From positions 1,922,001-1,986,000 of the forward strand of contig NZ_AP025503.1 in assembly GCF_024347575.1 (NCBI RefSeq): a stretch of 64,000 bases of DNA. Reading direction: 5' to 3'. Of the stretch, positions 41,281 to 51,629 are shown piece after piece; position 1 is the stretch's first letter, and each line of letters begins with the position of its first letter. A model generated the notes under the pieces. It was not told where the DNA came from. It ran no database searches and worked only from the letters and a program-made list of their open reading frames with translations. The position numbers and the translations under genes are program-made. This DNA comes from Vibrio pelagius. GTDB taxonomy: Bacteria > Pseudomonadota > Gammaproteobacteria > Enterobacterales > Vibrionaceae.

Positions 41281-44200
41281 TTAATTCGGCTTTTCCGGCC
41301 AATCACGAACATGAATATCCATTTGAGGGAAAGCAATCTCGATGTTGTTTTCTTTAAATAGCTTATCAATGTTCTTGTTAATCAAGTGAATCGTCCTCAA
41401 ACGGTGTTCAATCGCAGGGATGTGTACACGCAGTTCAAAGTCTAGACTGCTGGCACCAAAGGCAAGGAACACCACATATGGGGATGGTTCTTCAAGAACC
41501 AGTGGATTGTCACTTGCGATTTGATATAGCAGTGATTCCACTTTTTCGACATCCGTACCATACGCGACACCAATTGGGATCACGACACGGGTGACTGGAT
41601 CGGTCAACGACCAGTTGATCAACTTCTCGGTAATGAACACTTTATTCGGGACAACTATCTCTTTGTTATCCCAATCGATGATCGTCGTTGCACGGGTCTG
41701 TATCTTACTGACTGTTCCTGACAATTCATTGATCGTCACAATATCACCAATCCGAATTGGCCGCTCGAACAGAAGGATCAAACCAGAGATAAAGTTGGCA
41801 AAAATTTCTTGTAAACCAAAACCTAAACCGACACCGAAAGCGGCAACTAACCACTGCAAACGAGACCATTGGAAGCCTAGCATCGCAAACACGGTAAGCA
41901 CACCTCCGACCAAAATCAAATATCTAAGCAGTGTAGTGATGGCATAACCGGAGCCCGGTGCAAGACTTAAGCGCCTTAAAATAAGCAGTTCTAACACACC
42001 AGGTAAATTGCGAACCCCAACCATAGTCACCAATAGCGTAATCACCGCATAAATCAGAGATTGAATGGTAATGTCTACTAACCTTGAACCCGAATCGGTG
42101 GCTTCGCTCACCTGCCAAACCACAACATTGTCAAGTTGACTTGTCATCTCTAAGGCGCTCGCCCACAAGGTTAATAATGCAATCACGAGTCCAATTAATG
42201 ACAGCCCTCTAAGCAAGGTAATCGACTGTTCACTAACTTGTTCACTGCCTAAAGCTTGCTCTTCAACATCCGGTATTGACTCTCGCAGCTCAGCTAATTC
42301 TGGCGGTTCGTCTGCTTGCTCTTGCTGCTGAGCAATTAACTCTTCTCGGCGCTCTAACAATCGCTGATAGGTCAGTTGGCGATGTTCAAGTTTAAGGAAA
42401 CGCTCAGCAAGTTGATAGGCGAACAAACCACCCAAAATCACGAAAATAGTCAACTGCTGATAGATAAACAGCACCCACGACGCGACATACAAGCCCACAA
42501 TCGCCATTGCGAGCACTCCGACAAACGAACCTAATACCACAGCACGAATCACGAACAGAGATAGGCCTTGATTAAAGGGCGACGGGAATGTCGAAGGAAG
42601 GTGCTGTTTCTTGAGTAAAGAGCTGTATACCGCCAACATTGACGCTATGAGTACCAAGAACAGAACGCGAGAAACCTCCGCCTCTTTTGCACCAGCAGCC
42701 AGTTCCGCGACGTAAATTGCAACTAACAACAGAGTTAATGGCCAGCGGACACGCTTAGCCCCCAAGTGTAAATACTCGCAAATATAGCTCGGCCAACTGA
42801 GGTGCAGATCGAGCACGCCTTTAGGAGAGCTCAGTGAAAATATCACCTCAACCACAAACAGCCCGGTCATCGCGGCAACAGTCGTGGTTTTAATCTCTTC
42901 TGAGCTCGAAATCGGCCACAGCCAATGCACGATATACGCCGTGATTCCAAACCACAGCGGCAAAGCTATTGCCCGTAGCGCGGCCATTAAAAACAAGATA
43001 AGAGTAAACCGGAATTTATCTTTGAGTGGATGCCCAAATATTTTCTGATACGCCAATCTGCGATCAACCGCTCGTTTGGAGAAACGGCTATACAGAACAA
43101 ACAATGTTGCACTATACAACGCGACTAAAGCTCCGATACTAATCAGCTGTTCTTTAGTGAGTTGATTAAGCCTCTCGATAAACGGACGTTGGTCTCCAAA
43201 CCACACGTCACGATCAAGGCTGGTGAGGTGTTGCCACAACGGAACATTACTACGACTCCAAAGTTGCTGCTGTTGTAAAAAAGTGCGCGCACCATTCACT
43301 TCTATTACATATTGGCTTTTAGACGTTTGAAGCTTGCTAAGGGCGACGATCAGTTTGTCGTAACTATCCGTAAGCTGTTTTAAGACTAATTGTGTCAGTT
43401 GTCCTAACTCGTCAACAGGCTCTGTCGTTTGCTGAATTTTGACCACTGAACTCGTCACAGCAAAGTCACTTATGGTCTGCCCTATCTCATATTTTCTGAT
43501 ATGGGCATGAGCAATACTATTCGGGATCTCACTGCTATCGTCCACAGTAGGCAAGCGTTGCAATTGCGCTCGAATAGAGTCACCAAAAGCGGTGCTATCG
43601 CGTAGCCAATTTAGATTATCTTTAATTAACCGTAGCTCGCTGGTTAGGCTTCTACGCTGCGAATCGATCTCATGTACCGTGACTCTCGCTTGATCTATCT
43701 CAACCAGAACTTGCTCCAACTCTGCAGCGAAAGCCGTCAATCGATCCAACCTTTCCTGATCAGGCAGAGTTAAGCTGTCTCTTTGCTCTCTCAATTTATT
43801 AGTTTGATCAATAAGCTCACGTACTGAGGCTTGCTCGACTTGAGTCAGCCGCTCTTGAAGATTAATAACGAGAGGGGTTGCTAGTTTGATCTTACGATCG
43901 AGTAGCTGGCGCTCTAGACGAACAATTTCCGTGCGTTCATCTAAACTTTGTAACTGAGCCGCAAGCACTTCACGATCCAACTTTAAACTGGTCAAATTGC
44001 TCAACTCCAGCCATTGAGCCATCGCCTCTCCATTATCGCTCTTATCTAAAGTCGCTTTTTCGATCTGCCTATCTAGCTGAGCCAAATCGCGCGGCAACTC
44101 CGTTCGAGCAGTACCAAGTTGTTTCAGCTGCTCAGATTTCGTTTGATATGAGGTTCGCCACTCCACGAGAGCCGCTTGTAGCGATGCTATGGATTGAGAA

Positions 44201-44556
44201 AGATCACTGAACTTAACGAGCCGATCCGTTTTGAAGATATCCAGCGATTCAACATCATTGATACTTTTGATCAGTCGCTCACGTTGAACAGGAAACTGAG
44301 TGATGGCTTTGAGATATTCGTCGCGCTCGTCACGCTTTTCATCAAAACTCTCCAGCCTCGCTTTCAGAGTCTCATATTGACCAATGAGCACTTCATTAGT
44401 GGGATTTTCAGCACTCAGTTTAGTCATTTCACTGTCGATGAAATCCAGTTCAGGCAGTGCCTGTGCAAGTACATTTAAAGATGCCACGGCAATACACAAA
44501 GTCAGTATCCACAGCATCAAGAGGTTTGATAGTCGAGTTAGCCTCCAATTGAACAC
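41281..44556 (-). CDS. MscK/KefA-like mechanosensitive channel
   Basis: A 1091-aa MscS-superfamily channel that would release solutes on hypo-osmotic shock. GTG start at 44556 behind GGGAGAAAGAC. Signal segment (LLMLWILTLCIAVASLNVLA), a periplasmic coiled-coil region of about 440 residues, some ten membrane helices from residue 470, and the MscS core with pore helix GLGFGLQEIFANFISGLILL and beta domain RIGDIVTINELSGTVSKI near the C-terminus. Size and order match MscK/MscM. Confidence 0.92.
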   Translation of the reverse strand: MFNWRLTRLSNLLMLWILTLCIAVASLNVLAQALPELDFIDSEMTKLSAENPTNEVLIGQYETLKARLESFDEKRDERDEYLKAITQFPVQRERLIKSINDVESLDIFKTDRLVKFSDLSQSIASLQAALVEWRTSYQTKSEQLKQLGTARTELPRDLAQLDRQIEKATLDKSDNGEAMAQWLELSNLTSLKLDREVLAAQLQSLDERTEIVRLERQLLDRKIKLATPLVINLQERLTQVEQASVRELIDQTNKLREQRDSLTLPDQERLDRLTAFAAELEQVLVEIDQARVTVHEIDSQRRSLTSELRLIKDNLNWLRDSTAFGDSIRAQLQRLPTVDDSSEIPNSIAHAHIRKYEIGQTISDFAVTSSVVKIQQTTEPVDELGQLTQLVLKQLTDSYDKLIVALSKLQTSKSQYVIEVNGARTFLQQQQLWSRSNVPLWQHLTSLDRDVWFGDQRPFIERLNQLTKEQLISIGALVALYSATLFVLYSRFSKRAVDRRLAYQKIFGHPLKDKFRFTLILFLMAALRAIALPLWFGITAYIVHWLWPISSSEEIKTTTVAAMTGLFVVEVIFSLSSPKGVLDLHLSWPSYICEYLHLGAKRVRWPLTLLLVAIYVAELAAGAKEAEVSRVLFLVLIASMLAVYSSLLKKQHLPSTFPSPFNQGLSLFVIRAVVLGSFVGVLAMAIVGLYVASWVLFIYQQLTIFVILGGLFAYQLAERFLKLEHRQLTYQRLLERREELIAQQQEQADEPPELAELRESIPDVEEQALGSEQVSEQSITLLRGLSLIGLVIALLTLWASALEMTSQLDNVVVWQVSEATDSGSRLVDITIQSLIYAVITLLVTMVGVRNLPGVLELLILRRLSLAPGSGYAITTLLRYLILVGGVLTVFAMLGFQWSRLQWLVAAFGVGLGFGLQEIFANFISGLILLFERPIRIGDIVTINELSGTVSKIQTRATTIIDWDNKEIVVPNKVFITEKLINWSLTDPVTRVVIPIGVAYGTDVEKVESLLYQIASDNPLVLEEPSPYVVFLAFGASSLDFELRVHIPAIEHRLRTIHLINKNIDKLFKENNIEIAFPQMDIHVRDWPEKPN

Positions 44557-44652
44557 GTCTTTCTCCCTATATTAGGCAAACGAAACTTACCTAAGTGTAG
44601 GAAAAATTTTTAAATTCTGCTTTGTAATTCAATTAATTACCTAAAAACAGAA

Positions 44653-44679
44653 CAGCCCGCACATTTTCAGTGCAGGCTG
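44653..44679 (-). terminator. Likely terminator after the small periplasmic gene
   Basis: CAGCCCGCAC (44653-44662) and GTGCAGGCTG (44670-44679) pair with one mismatch. On the minus strand the following TTCTGTTTTTAGG is T-rich. Confidence 0.6.
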
Positions 44680-44744
44680 CTAGGTAAAACGATGAATTGA
44701 CAAACAGATCGACGTTTCAATCAACCAGATCACGCATCAAGTAA

Positions 44745-44981
44745 CTAGTCACGACGACCATTTAACACAGGCTCATGTTGATCTGCGTGCGATACAAAAC
44801 GTACTCCGCCATCAGACGCGTCGTTGCGACCTTGCAGTTTTGGCTCTGGTGCGATGCGTTCAGATTGAACTTGGTTGTGTGAAGCAGGCGTCATATCGAT
44901 AGTGCCTGTGAAGTTACCGTCAGCTGCAAAAGCCGTGTTCATTGAAATTGCCATTAGGCCTAGTGCGATTAGCTTTTTCAT
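44745..44981 (-). CDS. Small exported protein
   Basis: A 78-aa protein with a clear signal peptide (MKKLIALGLMAISMNTAFA, cleaved before ADGNF), leaving about 58 polar residues with no cysteine. ATG at 44981 follows GAGGTG. Divergent from a LysR gene 266 bp away, which may regulate it. Family not recognised. Confidence 0.78.
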   Translation of the reverse strand: MKKLIALGLMAISMNTAFAADGNFTGTIDMTPASHNQVQSERIAPEPKLQGRNDASDGGVRFVSHADQHEPVLNGRRD

Positions 44982-45247
44982 ACATCACCTCGTTGTTCTT
45001 ATCTATTGTTCGTTGTATCGACATCAATGGTTGTTTCCATTGTGACTCTCATCTCGATGCCTTTCGTTTCGATAAGAAGACTTTAGCGCTAAGCCTTTGC
45101 TGTCACGAGGAAAACCAAGATTTCCAAATAAGAAACCCGTGACCCCGTGTGTAATGATATTGCCAAATTAGATTTTGACCTTCCCTTGTCTTTCCGACTA
45201 ATACTTATGATTAATATGAGCAGGTGGATGCGTATTCGGAGAAGGAC

Positions 45248-46132
45248 ATGAACACCAACCTTGATATTCAAAACATCTTAGTCTTGAAGAAAATGTATGA
45301 ACTTCGACACGTTGGCTTGGTTGCCGACACTCTAGGTAAAACGTCGAGCGCTATTAGCAAAAACCTCTCGAAGCTCAAAAACCAGCTCGACGACCCGCTG
45401 TTTATTCAGACTAAGCAAGGGTTCGAACCGACCTCGTTTGTTGAAGCGAATATTCAGCACTTTGAGAGCATCATTAGCAGCATGAGTTTGATTAAGCCGG
45501 AAGGGTTTACTCCTGAAACCTATCAGGGTTCAGTTAAGATCTATGCCAACAACCATTTCTGGCAGCAGTTGGGTGACAAGTTGTACCTGAAGCTATTAAA
45601 AGAAGCGCCCAAGGCTACCGCATCCTTTCTCCCCTGGGATACCAATGCTAGAAATCGAATCATTGATGGTGAAGATGCGGTTGCGGCACACTACTTTGAT
45701 GAAACTCTTCCGCAGTCTATTGCTCAAACTGAGTTTGGGCGCGGCTCTGTGGTCTTTTTCGTTCGTAACGACCACCCCGCGACTGATGTTTACAATCTAA
45801 CAGACTACCCTGTGGTTCTGCACAAGACCGCAGGTTGGAACGATAATAAATACCCACTCATCGAGCGCCTAAGTAATGTTGGGTTTCGATTTAAACCCAA
45901 GGCAGAAGTCACGCACCCACAAAACGTCCATGATATCGTTCTGCAGACAGATCACTTTGGCGTCACAACTAACGGCAGCGTTCCAGAAGGTTGTCGAAGT
46001 ATTCATTTGCCTCAAACACTGAACATCGAGATCCATTACGTCATGAGTTGTCGTCGCTCTCAACAACAATCTCCATTAAATCAATGGTTATTTAGAGTGC
46101 TCAAAGAGACCCTTTCCGAGAACCGTGGATAA
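45248..46132 (+). CDS. LysR-family transcriptional regulator
   Basis: A 294-aa regulator. The N-terminal winged HTH (LRHVGLVADTLGKTSSAISKNLSKLKNQLDDPLFIQ) is followed by a substrate-binding domain. The ATG at 45248 is 5 nt after GAAGG; the frame from 45224 is longer without support. The tightly packed HTH with AISK instead of AVSR resembles ToxR-regulon-type LeuO/NhaR relatives, without an exact match. Faces the small exported protein gene. Confidence 0.9.
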   Translation: MNTNLDIQNILVLKKMYELRHVGLVADTLGKTSSAISKNLSKLKNQLDDPLFIQTKQGFEPTSFVEANIQHFESIISSMSLIKPEGFTPETYQGSVKIYANNHFWQQLGDKLYLKLLKEAPKATASFLPWDTNARNRIIDGEDAVAAHYFDETLPQSIAQTEFGRGSVVFFVRNDHPATDVYNLTDYPVVLHKTAGWNDNKYPLIERLSNVGFRFKPKAEVTHPQNVHDIVLQTDHFGVTTNGSVPEGCRSIHLPQTLNIEIHYVMSCRRSQQQSPLNQWLFRVLKETLSENRG

Positions 46133-46198
46133 CCATTCGAGCTAAATGGGGTTGAGTCATTAACAGCCCGACCTGGTCAACAGACCAACATTAAAAAT

Positions 46199-46228
46199 AA
46201 AAGGTGATGACACACATCATCACCTTTT
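46199..46228. terminator. Bidirectional terminator
   Basis: AAAAGGTGATGA (46199-46210), loop CACACA, TCATCACCTTTT (46217-46228), between the convergent LysR and alginate lyase genes. Confidence 0.88.
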
Positions 46229-46250
46229 AGTTACACTCCTTTAGCGACGA

Positions 46251-47600
46251 TTAGTTATGACTATTATCGATCTGATAGAAGGTCACTTGGGCATAGTCAC
46301 TGTCATTACTGGTGTTATCTTGTAGGTAGATGCCCGCCTTAAAATACATGTAGTTGTCGGCGTCATCGTATCCACTATTATTCATGTCGACTTCTTTTGC
46401 AGCAAGCTCAGTTCCATTTTGACTGATGGTTGTGATCAGTTTGTCACCCTCCACCACAATCGAGTATGAGAAAGTCTCATCCAAGGCGATGCCGTCACTC
46501 GGGTTACTTAGACTATTCAGATCACCATCAGACGTTACCATGTTACCCAGTAAGTTGTACCAAGTTTCATCGCCTCCAGTAGACTGCGACGTCTCATGAG
46601 CAAAATAGATTGCTCCCTTATCGTTATTAGGCAGCTTATGGTAGTACAGACGAATTGGCTCATTTTTCTCCGCGTGGATTTGACCGATCACGATTCGACC
46701 CACTTGCTCAGTATTTGAGGTGGTTGTTGTCACATGGTTAACTGCCAATGTAGCATTCAGAGTGCCATCAATACCGCCAAAGGCTGCTTGCTCGCTTGAA
46801 GGAATTGAAGAGAACGCCCAGTTATTATCCTTGCCAGATGTAGAGTAAGACGTGTCACCGCGACGTAGCATTTCACGCAGCTCAGTTCGCACATACTTAG
46901 TACCGCTCGATGTGGTGACCCCTTCAACTGGCGTATAGAACACCAAACCACCATCGCTACCAGTGTAGAAAAACTCATCTTCATAGCCCGCAGCCAAAGT
47001 ATTCTCTTTGATTGACGTTGCGTAACCATCGCCTTCATCCACTGGAATACTCACATACCAATCCAGAAGGTCAAAGTTGCCCGAAGGTGGCGCATTCGGG
47101 TCTAACCCAAAATCTTGCCCCTCGTTACCATGAATCTGTACTTCAGTAATGTTAGTCCATACACTCTCAGCACTGTTTGAAAACACCTTAATTCGAACCC
47201 AACGCGCTTGAACGTCTTGTACATCGTAGCTTTCAAAATCGGATGTATTACCTCCGCTTTCACCATAGTAGACCTTATCCCAAGTACTAGAGCTTTCATC
47301 AGCTAACGCACGAATCTCAAATTTGTAGGTTTGCTCTTCGCCTTTACCCCAATCGATCTTGACGTCTTGAACGTTCTGAACAGAACCAAGATCGAGTACG
47401 AGGTTAACCGGAGCGTTTTGCGCAGCCCAGCGTGACGACCAGTTGGTGTCACCATCAATTGCCTTCGACGCAGGATAAGAAGAGTGCGAACCACCCCAAT
47501 CCGATGCCGATTGAATATTTAGCTGTTCTGCCGCAACAGAACCAGAAAACAGCGCAAACATGACAGCACAAGATAGTGGTTTGCAAGGTTTAAAAATCAT
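46251..47600 (-). CDS. Secreted alginate lyase, PL7 with N-terminal CBM32-like domain
   Basis: A 449-aa exported enzyme that cleaves alginate by beta-elimination. ATG 47600 follows GGAGAC and gives a signal peptide (CAVMFALFSGSVAAEQ). Residues about 25-155 form an F5/8 type C (CBM32) carbohydrate-binding domain (PASKAIDGDTNWSSRWAA). The PL7 domain has all three motifs: RTELREML, GQIHAEK and YFKAGIYLQD. Suggests life on brown algae. 386 bp upstream form its control region. Confidence 0.92.
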   Translation of the reverse strand: MIFKPCKPLSCAVMFALFSGSVAAEQLNIQSASDWGGSHSSYPASKAIDGDTNWSSRWAAQNAPVNLVLDLGSVQNVQDVKIDWGKGEEQTYKFEIRALADESSSTWDKVYYGESGGNTSDFESYDVQDVQARWVRIKVFSNSAESVWTNITEVQIHGNEGQDFGLDPNAPPSGNFDLLDWYVSIPVDEGDGYATSIKENTLAAGYEDEFFYTGSDGGLVFYTPVEGVTTSSGTKYVRTELREMLRRGDTSYSTSGKDNNWAFSSIPSSEQAAFGGIDGTLNATLAVNHVTTTTSNTEQVGRIVIGQIHAEKNEPIRLYYHKLPNNDKGAIYFAHETSQSTGGDETWYNLLGNMVTSDGDLNSLSNPSDGIALDETFSYSIVVEGDKLITTISQNGTELAAKEVDMNNSGYDDADNYMYFKAGIYLQDNTSNDSDYAQVTFYQIDNSHN

Positions 47601-47987
47601 ACAAGTCTCCATGATTTGTTTCACGTTTATTATTTTATTCCATAGGTTGCACAGCTTCCTCTGCACAACGGAAGATAATATAGATGAAGATTTGTACGAC
47701 AAGCTGGCAAAACATCACACAAATAAATTATTATATTACAAATATCACAATGTGTGATATCACTCATCTTTATACCGATAATCGCATGTATGTTTGCATG
47801 TAGACTTTGAAACACATCTGTTGTCCATTGCTTATTGCGACTCTTGCAAGCAATTCTCCTACCGAGTGTGACACTCGCGGGCAAACTGATCTTTTTACTC
47901 TAAAGTGACGTAGCCTGACCTTGTTATTCGTAACTTAGTAAGCCAACCTTAGCTAATAGGAAAGCAAATTTTAACGGAGAGAAAACA
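47601..47987. other. Divergent control region, no gene
   Basis: 387 bp between the divergent alginate lyase and HAD genes. It contains the alginate lyase promoter and AT-rich palindromic stretches near 47730-47760 (ATATCACAATGTGTGATAT is a near palindrome that could be a regulator site). No convincing CDS seen. Confidence 0.5.
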
Positions 47988-48719
47988 ATGATTAAGATGC
48001 TAGTGTGTGATTTTGACGGCACCTTGGACGGTGGTTCATCTGACGGGGTCAATCAATTGTTTGACTACTTGAGCGATCAGCCTAGTATTCGATTTGTTAT
48101 TGCCACAGGGCGTACGTTACCTTCCATTAAAGTTGGCTTAGCCTCGGATAACTACCCAACACCACACAGCATTATCAGCGACGTTGGAACCCAGATTCAC
48201 CATCATCAACCAATCCAGCAACCTGATATGCACTGGCACCAAAAACTAAAAGCAACGTGGGATAAACGTAAAGTTGAACAAGCGTTAGCGGGCTTCGACT
48301 TCATGGGCAAGTTGGATCCTAACCACCAAGGCGACTATAAAATCACATTTGAAGGATCATTAACTGACCATCAAAGACAGCTTGTTGAGAGTGCGCTCGT
48401 AGCACATGGTGCACAGGTTGACTTAACCTACTCTCACGATTGGTACTTGGACGTTACCCCGAAAAACGTCAACAAAGCTTCTGCTATTCACTACCTTTTG
48501 AAACAACACGACTTAACTATCGATGAAGTGTGTGTGGCCGGTGATTCCGCTAACGATACCTCAATGCTGACCATCAATGGCGTTAACTCAATTCTGGTAG
48601 CCAACCACTACCCAGAAGTCGCTCACCTTTCAAAAAGGGACAATGTCTACACCAGCAAGGCAACGCATGCTGCAGGTGTATTAGAAGGGCTTCAGTACTG
48701 GCAAAGCCAGCCTAGATAA
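47988..48719 (+). CDS. HAD-family sugar-phosphatase, sucrose-phosphatase-like
   Basis: A 243-aa HAD phosphatase with a C2-type cap. Motif I VCDFDGTLDGG (nucleophile and acid Asp), motif II ATGRT, motif III lysine in the NVNKASAIHYL segment, and motif IV AGDSANDTSML. The nearest named group is sucrose-6F-phosphate phosphohydrolase/Cof-like enzymes. ATG with GGAG upstream. The substrate is probably a sugar phosphate. Confidence 0.87.
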   Translation: MIKMLVCDFDGTLDGGSSDGVNQLFDYLSDQPSIRFVIATGRTLPSIKVGLASDNYPTPHSIISDVGTQIHHHQPIQQPDMHWHQKLKATWDKRKVEQALAGFDFMGKLDPNHQGDYKITFEGSLTDHQRQLVESALVAHGAQVDLTYSHDWYLDVTPKNVNKASAIHYLLKQHDLTIDEVCVAGDSANDTSMLTINGVNSILVANHYPEVAHLSKRDNVYTSKATHAAGVLEGLQYWQSQPR

Positions 48720-48754
48720 TGCTCATAAGTGTAAAGCTAGACTGAGGCAATGGT

Positions 48755-48967
48755 TTACTTCCAGCCCATTTTCCACAAACTATTGTTGGTAAGGTCATGC
48801 CAATCGATATCACGCGCTCGCTTTGTCATCACCGCTTCAAGAACACACCTTACAACCACATCTTCTTCAAATTCCATCTCAGTGATCATGAAGTGCTTTT
48901 CACGATTGACGGGGGTCACAGCAGTCCACTTACTGTGCAGTAACTTCCTAGGATTGATTCTGTTCAT
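48755..48967 (-). CDS. Small Trp-rich conserved protein (TIGR02450-like)
   Basis: A 70-aa protein with spaced tryptophans (LLHSKWTAV, DIDWHDL, LWKMGWK), matching the Trp-rich TIGR02450/DUF2389 family of marine proteobacteria. ATG at 48967 follows AAAGGAGAG; the frame to 49051 is not used. Function unknown. Confidence 0.83.
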   Translation of the reverse strand: MNRINPRKLLHSKWTAVTPVNREKHFMITEMEFEEDVVVRCVLEAVMTKRARDIDWHDLTNNSLWKMGWK

Positions 48968-49035
48968 AAAACTCTCCTTTCTTTTAGTTTTATCTATAAG
49001 CTTCAAAGAATTATTCGGATCACTTAGAAATAAAA

Positions 49036-49066
49036 AAAGCATGGTGGCCAATCATCACCATGCTTT
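49036..49066 (-). terminator. Terminator of the TonB receptor gene
   Basis: AAAGCATGGTG (49036-49046) and CACCATGCTTT (49056-49066); read on the minus strand a run of seven T follows, 27 bp after the receptor stop codon. Confidence 0.85.
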
Positions 49067-49092
49067 ATTACCTGCTAGATTTTAAGCCCAAA

Positions 49093-51318
49093 TTACCAAT
49101 CGTAAGTTAAGCTCGCGATAACGTTGCGACGGTCGCCGTAGTAACAGTAATAGTTACAGGTAGCGACGTACTCTTTATCAAACAGGTTTTTCGCCGCGAC
49201 TTGCAGTTTGTAATCCGCAAATCGGTAGCTTACCGTTGCGTCGTAGAGGGTATAAGACGAAACCTTATTTTGCTCGAGGTTATCGCCATAAGTTTCGCCA
49301 ATGTATCGAACACCACCACCGATACTCAACCCATCTAACGCGTCATCAAAGAACTGGTACTTCGCCCAAACAGAACCAATCATGTCTGCCACTTGTGCTG
49401 GCGTTTTACCCACTTGATTCTGATCTTGGTCTTTGGTGATCTCAGAATCTAAGAACGCTAAGTTACCAATTAGAGTAAGTGACTCGGTTACATTAGCCAC
49501 AGCACCCAATTCCACGCCTCGGTTACGAATTTCACCAATCTGGTTGACCTGGTTACTACCAGTGATTACATCCACCACATCTTTCTTCGTCGCTTCATAC
49601 ACCGCAACATTGAACTGACCCTCAAAACTCTTCGGCAGGTATTTCACACCCGCTTCGTAACTTTCACCACGTTCTGGCTTCGCCGCTTGATTAGCAACAG
49701 AGGTTTTAATGATAGGCTCAAAAGATTGTGCATAACTAAAGTAAGGTGTGAACCCTGCCGACGTCACATACGCGACACCTAAGTTGGTTGTCCATTCCTC
49801 GTAATCCGCTTTGCGAATACTACCTGTTGTCTTATTGGACTGTTCATTAGAGGTATCGTCGTAGCGAAGCCCTGCTTGGACAATCAAATCATCGAATCGA
49901 ATTTGGTCTTGAATATAAAAGCCAAGTTGGCGATTTTTAGTGACTGAATTTTGCAGGTCTGCATCAGACACAGGAGATAAAGTCGGTGAACTTGGATCAA
50001 GCAAGATAATGTTGTTAGTGTAGCTTGGGTTATAAACATTGAAGGTCGGATCGTAAACACCTAGCCCAGTTAGTACATTGCCATCAGCAACAATCGGATC
50101 AGCAGCGTAATCATTGCTGTCAATGTCGATCATTTGGTAATCAACACCAGTTAGTAAGATGTGCTCGATATCACCAGTTTTGAAGTTAAACACCAATCGA
50201 TTATCGATATTAAAGGCATCTGAATGCCCCTCTTCTGTAGATGCCTGACGAAGAACCGTTTGTCTTGACCCTGTAGGATCTAAAGCGGCACCAAATGTCG
50301 GATGATCCGCTGCGTACATCAATGAATAAATCTGCTTTAAGTTGATATCCATACGGCTATAACGTGCCGACTGGCCGAAGCTCAGTGCTGAATTAAACTC
50401 ATGGTTAAATTCATACCCTAACGAGAGTTGCTGACGTTCAAAGGTTTCCCAATCTGGATTACCTACCGCGGTGCTATCTGAGATTTTGCCATTTGGGTTG
50501 TCTGTTAGCGTGCCTTCCATCGGTAAGAACTGCAAGTAGGGGTCGGAATCATCTTCTTGATAACTTGCTAAGAGCGTAATGTCTGTTTTATCGCTCACCT
50601 TCCACATTAGTGATGGCGCAACCATAAAGCGTTCAGCCTCAACATCATCGACCTTGGTTCCATTCTTTCTACCAAGTGCGACTATGCGGAAAGCCACATC
50701 ATCATTCACCTCGGTGTTCACATCGAGAGTCACTTGGGTGCGGTCAAATGAACCAACGTCAATGCCTACTTGACCTGACCCCCCATCAAATTGTGGACGT
50801 TTGCTAACAACATTAATCAGACCACCTGGTGGGTTTTGCCCATATAGCACAGACGCAGGGCCGCGGAGTACTTCTACACGCTCCAAACCAAATGGGTCAA
50901 TTTGCCAACTGTAAAAGCCTGCGGAATAGAGTCGCGTACCATCTTGATACAAGCCTGTCCCTGCTTGTTGGAAGCCACGTACGACAAACCAGTCTTGTTT
51001 GTTATCTTCACCGTAATAGTTGGTCTGAATACCCGGTGTATACTGAAGTGCATCGGAGATACTGATAGAGGCACGGTCATCCATCTGCTCACGTGTCACC
51101 ACAGAAACTGCTCTAGGGGTTTCATGCAGGGCAAGTGTCGTTTTGGTTGCGGTTTGACTTTTCTCGCCAACATAACTGAAGTCCGGTCCTACCGCATTGT
51201 CATCGACCTGCTGACCAACCACGACAACCGTTTCATCCTCTTCTGCATGAACTGCTCCTCCACCAAGTAATGCAGTCACTGCAATTGAAAGTGGGGTGAG
51301 CTTAAACTGCCACTTCAT
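49093..51318 (-). CDS. TonB-dependent siderophore receptor
   Basis: A 741-aa outer-membrane receptor for a ferric siderophore, probably hydroxamate type. Signal peptide (LSIAVTALLGGGAVHA), TonB box-like DETVVVVG, plug domain with RAVSVVTREQMDDR and RVEVLRGPASVLYGQNPPGGLINVVSKRP, then a 22-strand barrel ending in aromatic YDW. The plug style is that of FhuA/FhuE/FoxA. ATG 51318 follows GGAG; a second ATG is adjacent at 51321. A Fur box lies in the promoter. No esterase or ABC genes adjoin. Confidence 0.92.
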   Translation of the reverse strand: MKWQFKLTPLSIAVTALLGGGAVHAEEDETVVVVGQQVDDNAVGPDFSYVGEKSQTATKTTLALHETPRAVSVVTREQMDDRASISISDALQYTPGIQTNYYGEDNKQDWFVVRGFQQAGTGLYQDGTRLYSAGFYSWQIDPFGLERVEVLRGPASVLYGQNPPGGLINVVSKRPQFDGGSGQVGIDVGSFDRTQVTLDVNTEVNDDVAFRIVALGRKNGTKVDDVEAERFMVAPSLMWKVSDKTDITLLASYQEDDSDPYLQFLPMEGTLTDNPNGKISDSTAVGNPDWETFERQQLSLGYEFNHEFNSALSFGQSARYSRMDINLKQIYSLMYAADHPTFGAALDPTGSRQTVLRQASTEEGHSDAFNIDNRLVFNFKTGDIEHILLTGVDYQMIDIDSNDYAADPIVADGNVLTGLGVYDPTFNVYNPSYTNNIILLDPSSPTLSPVSDADLQNSVTKNRQLGFYIQDQIRFDDLIVQAGLRYDDTSNEQSNKTTGSIRKADYEEWTTNLGVAYVTSAGFTPYFSYAQSFEPIIKTSVANQAAKPERGESYEAGVKYLPKSFEGQFNVAVYEATKKDVVDVITGSNQVNQIGEIRNRGVELGAVANVTESLTLIGNLAFLDSEITKDQDQNQVGKTPAQVADMIGSVWAKYQFFDDALDGLSIGGGVRYIGETYGDNLEQNKVSSYTLYDATVSYRFADYKLQVAAKNLFDKEYVATCNYYCYYGDRRNVIASLTYDW

Positions 51319-51348
51319 CATTCTCTCCTTAACTAAATCCATATAAAT

Positions 51349-51367
51349 ACAAATTATTATCATTAAC
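51349..51367 (-). promoter_or_regulatory. Fur box
   Basis: On the minus strand GTTAATGATAATAATTTGT matches the GATAATGATAATCATTATC consensus at most positions; 30 bp upstream of the receptor start. Implies iron repression. Confidence 0.72.
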
Positions 51368-51629
51368 ATTCACACTAAGAATTGTAACAGGAGAAAAGTT
51401 AATGTGAATTTATAAATCAAGATGATATGAAACAAGTGATCAGTAGCACGTATAATGAGTTGACTATGTTGTTAAAAGTTACACTTGGTTAAGCTTGGGG
51501 AGCAGAGAAGTTGAGAAAGATAGATAAGGGTTAGAGAAGCAAGGCATATACAACGAATTGAGCCATGATGACTCAATTCGTCCAAAAGATGCGGTTATTA
51601 AATAGAAATACCGCTACATCAAATGTCGA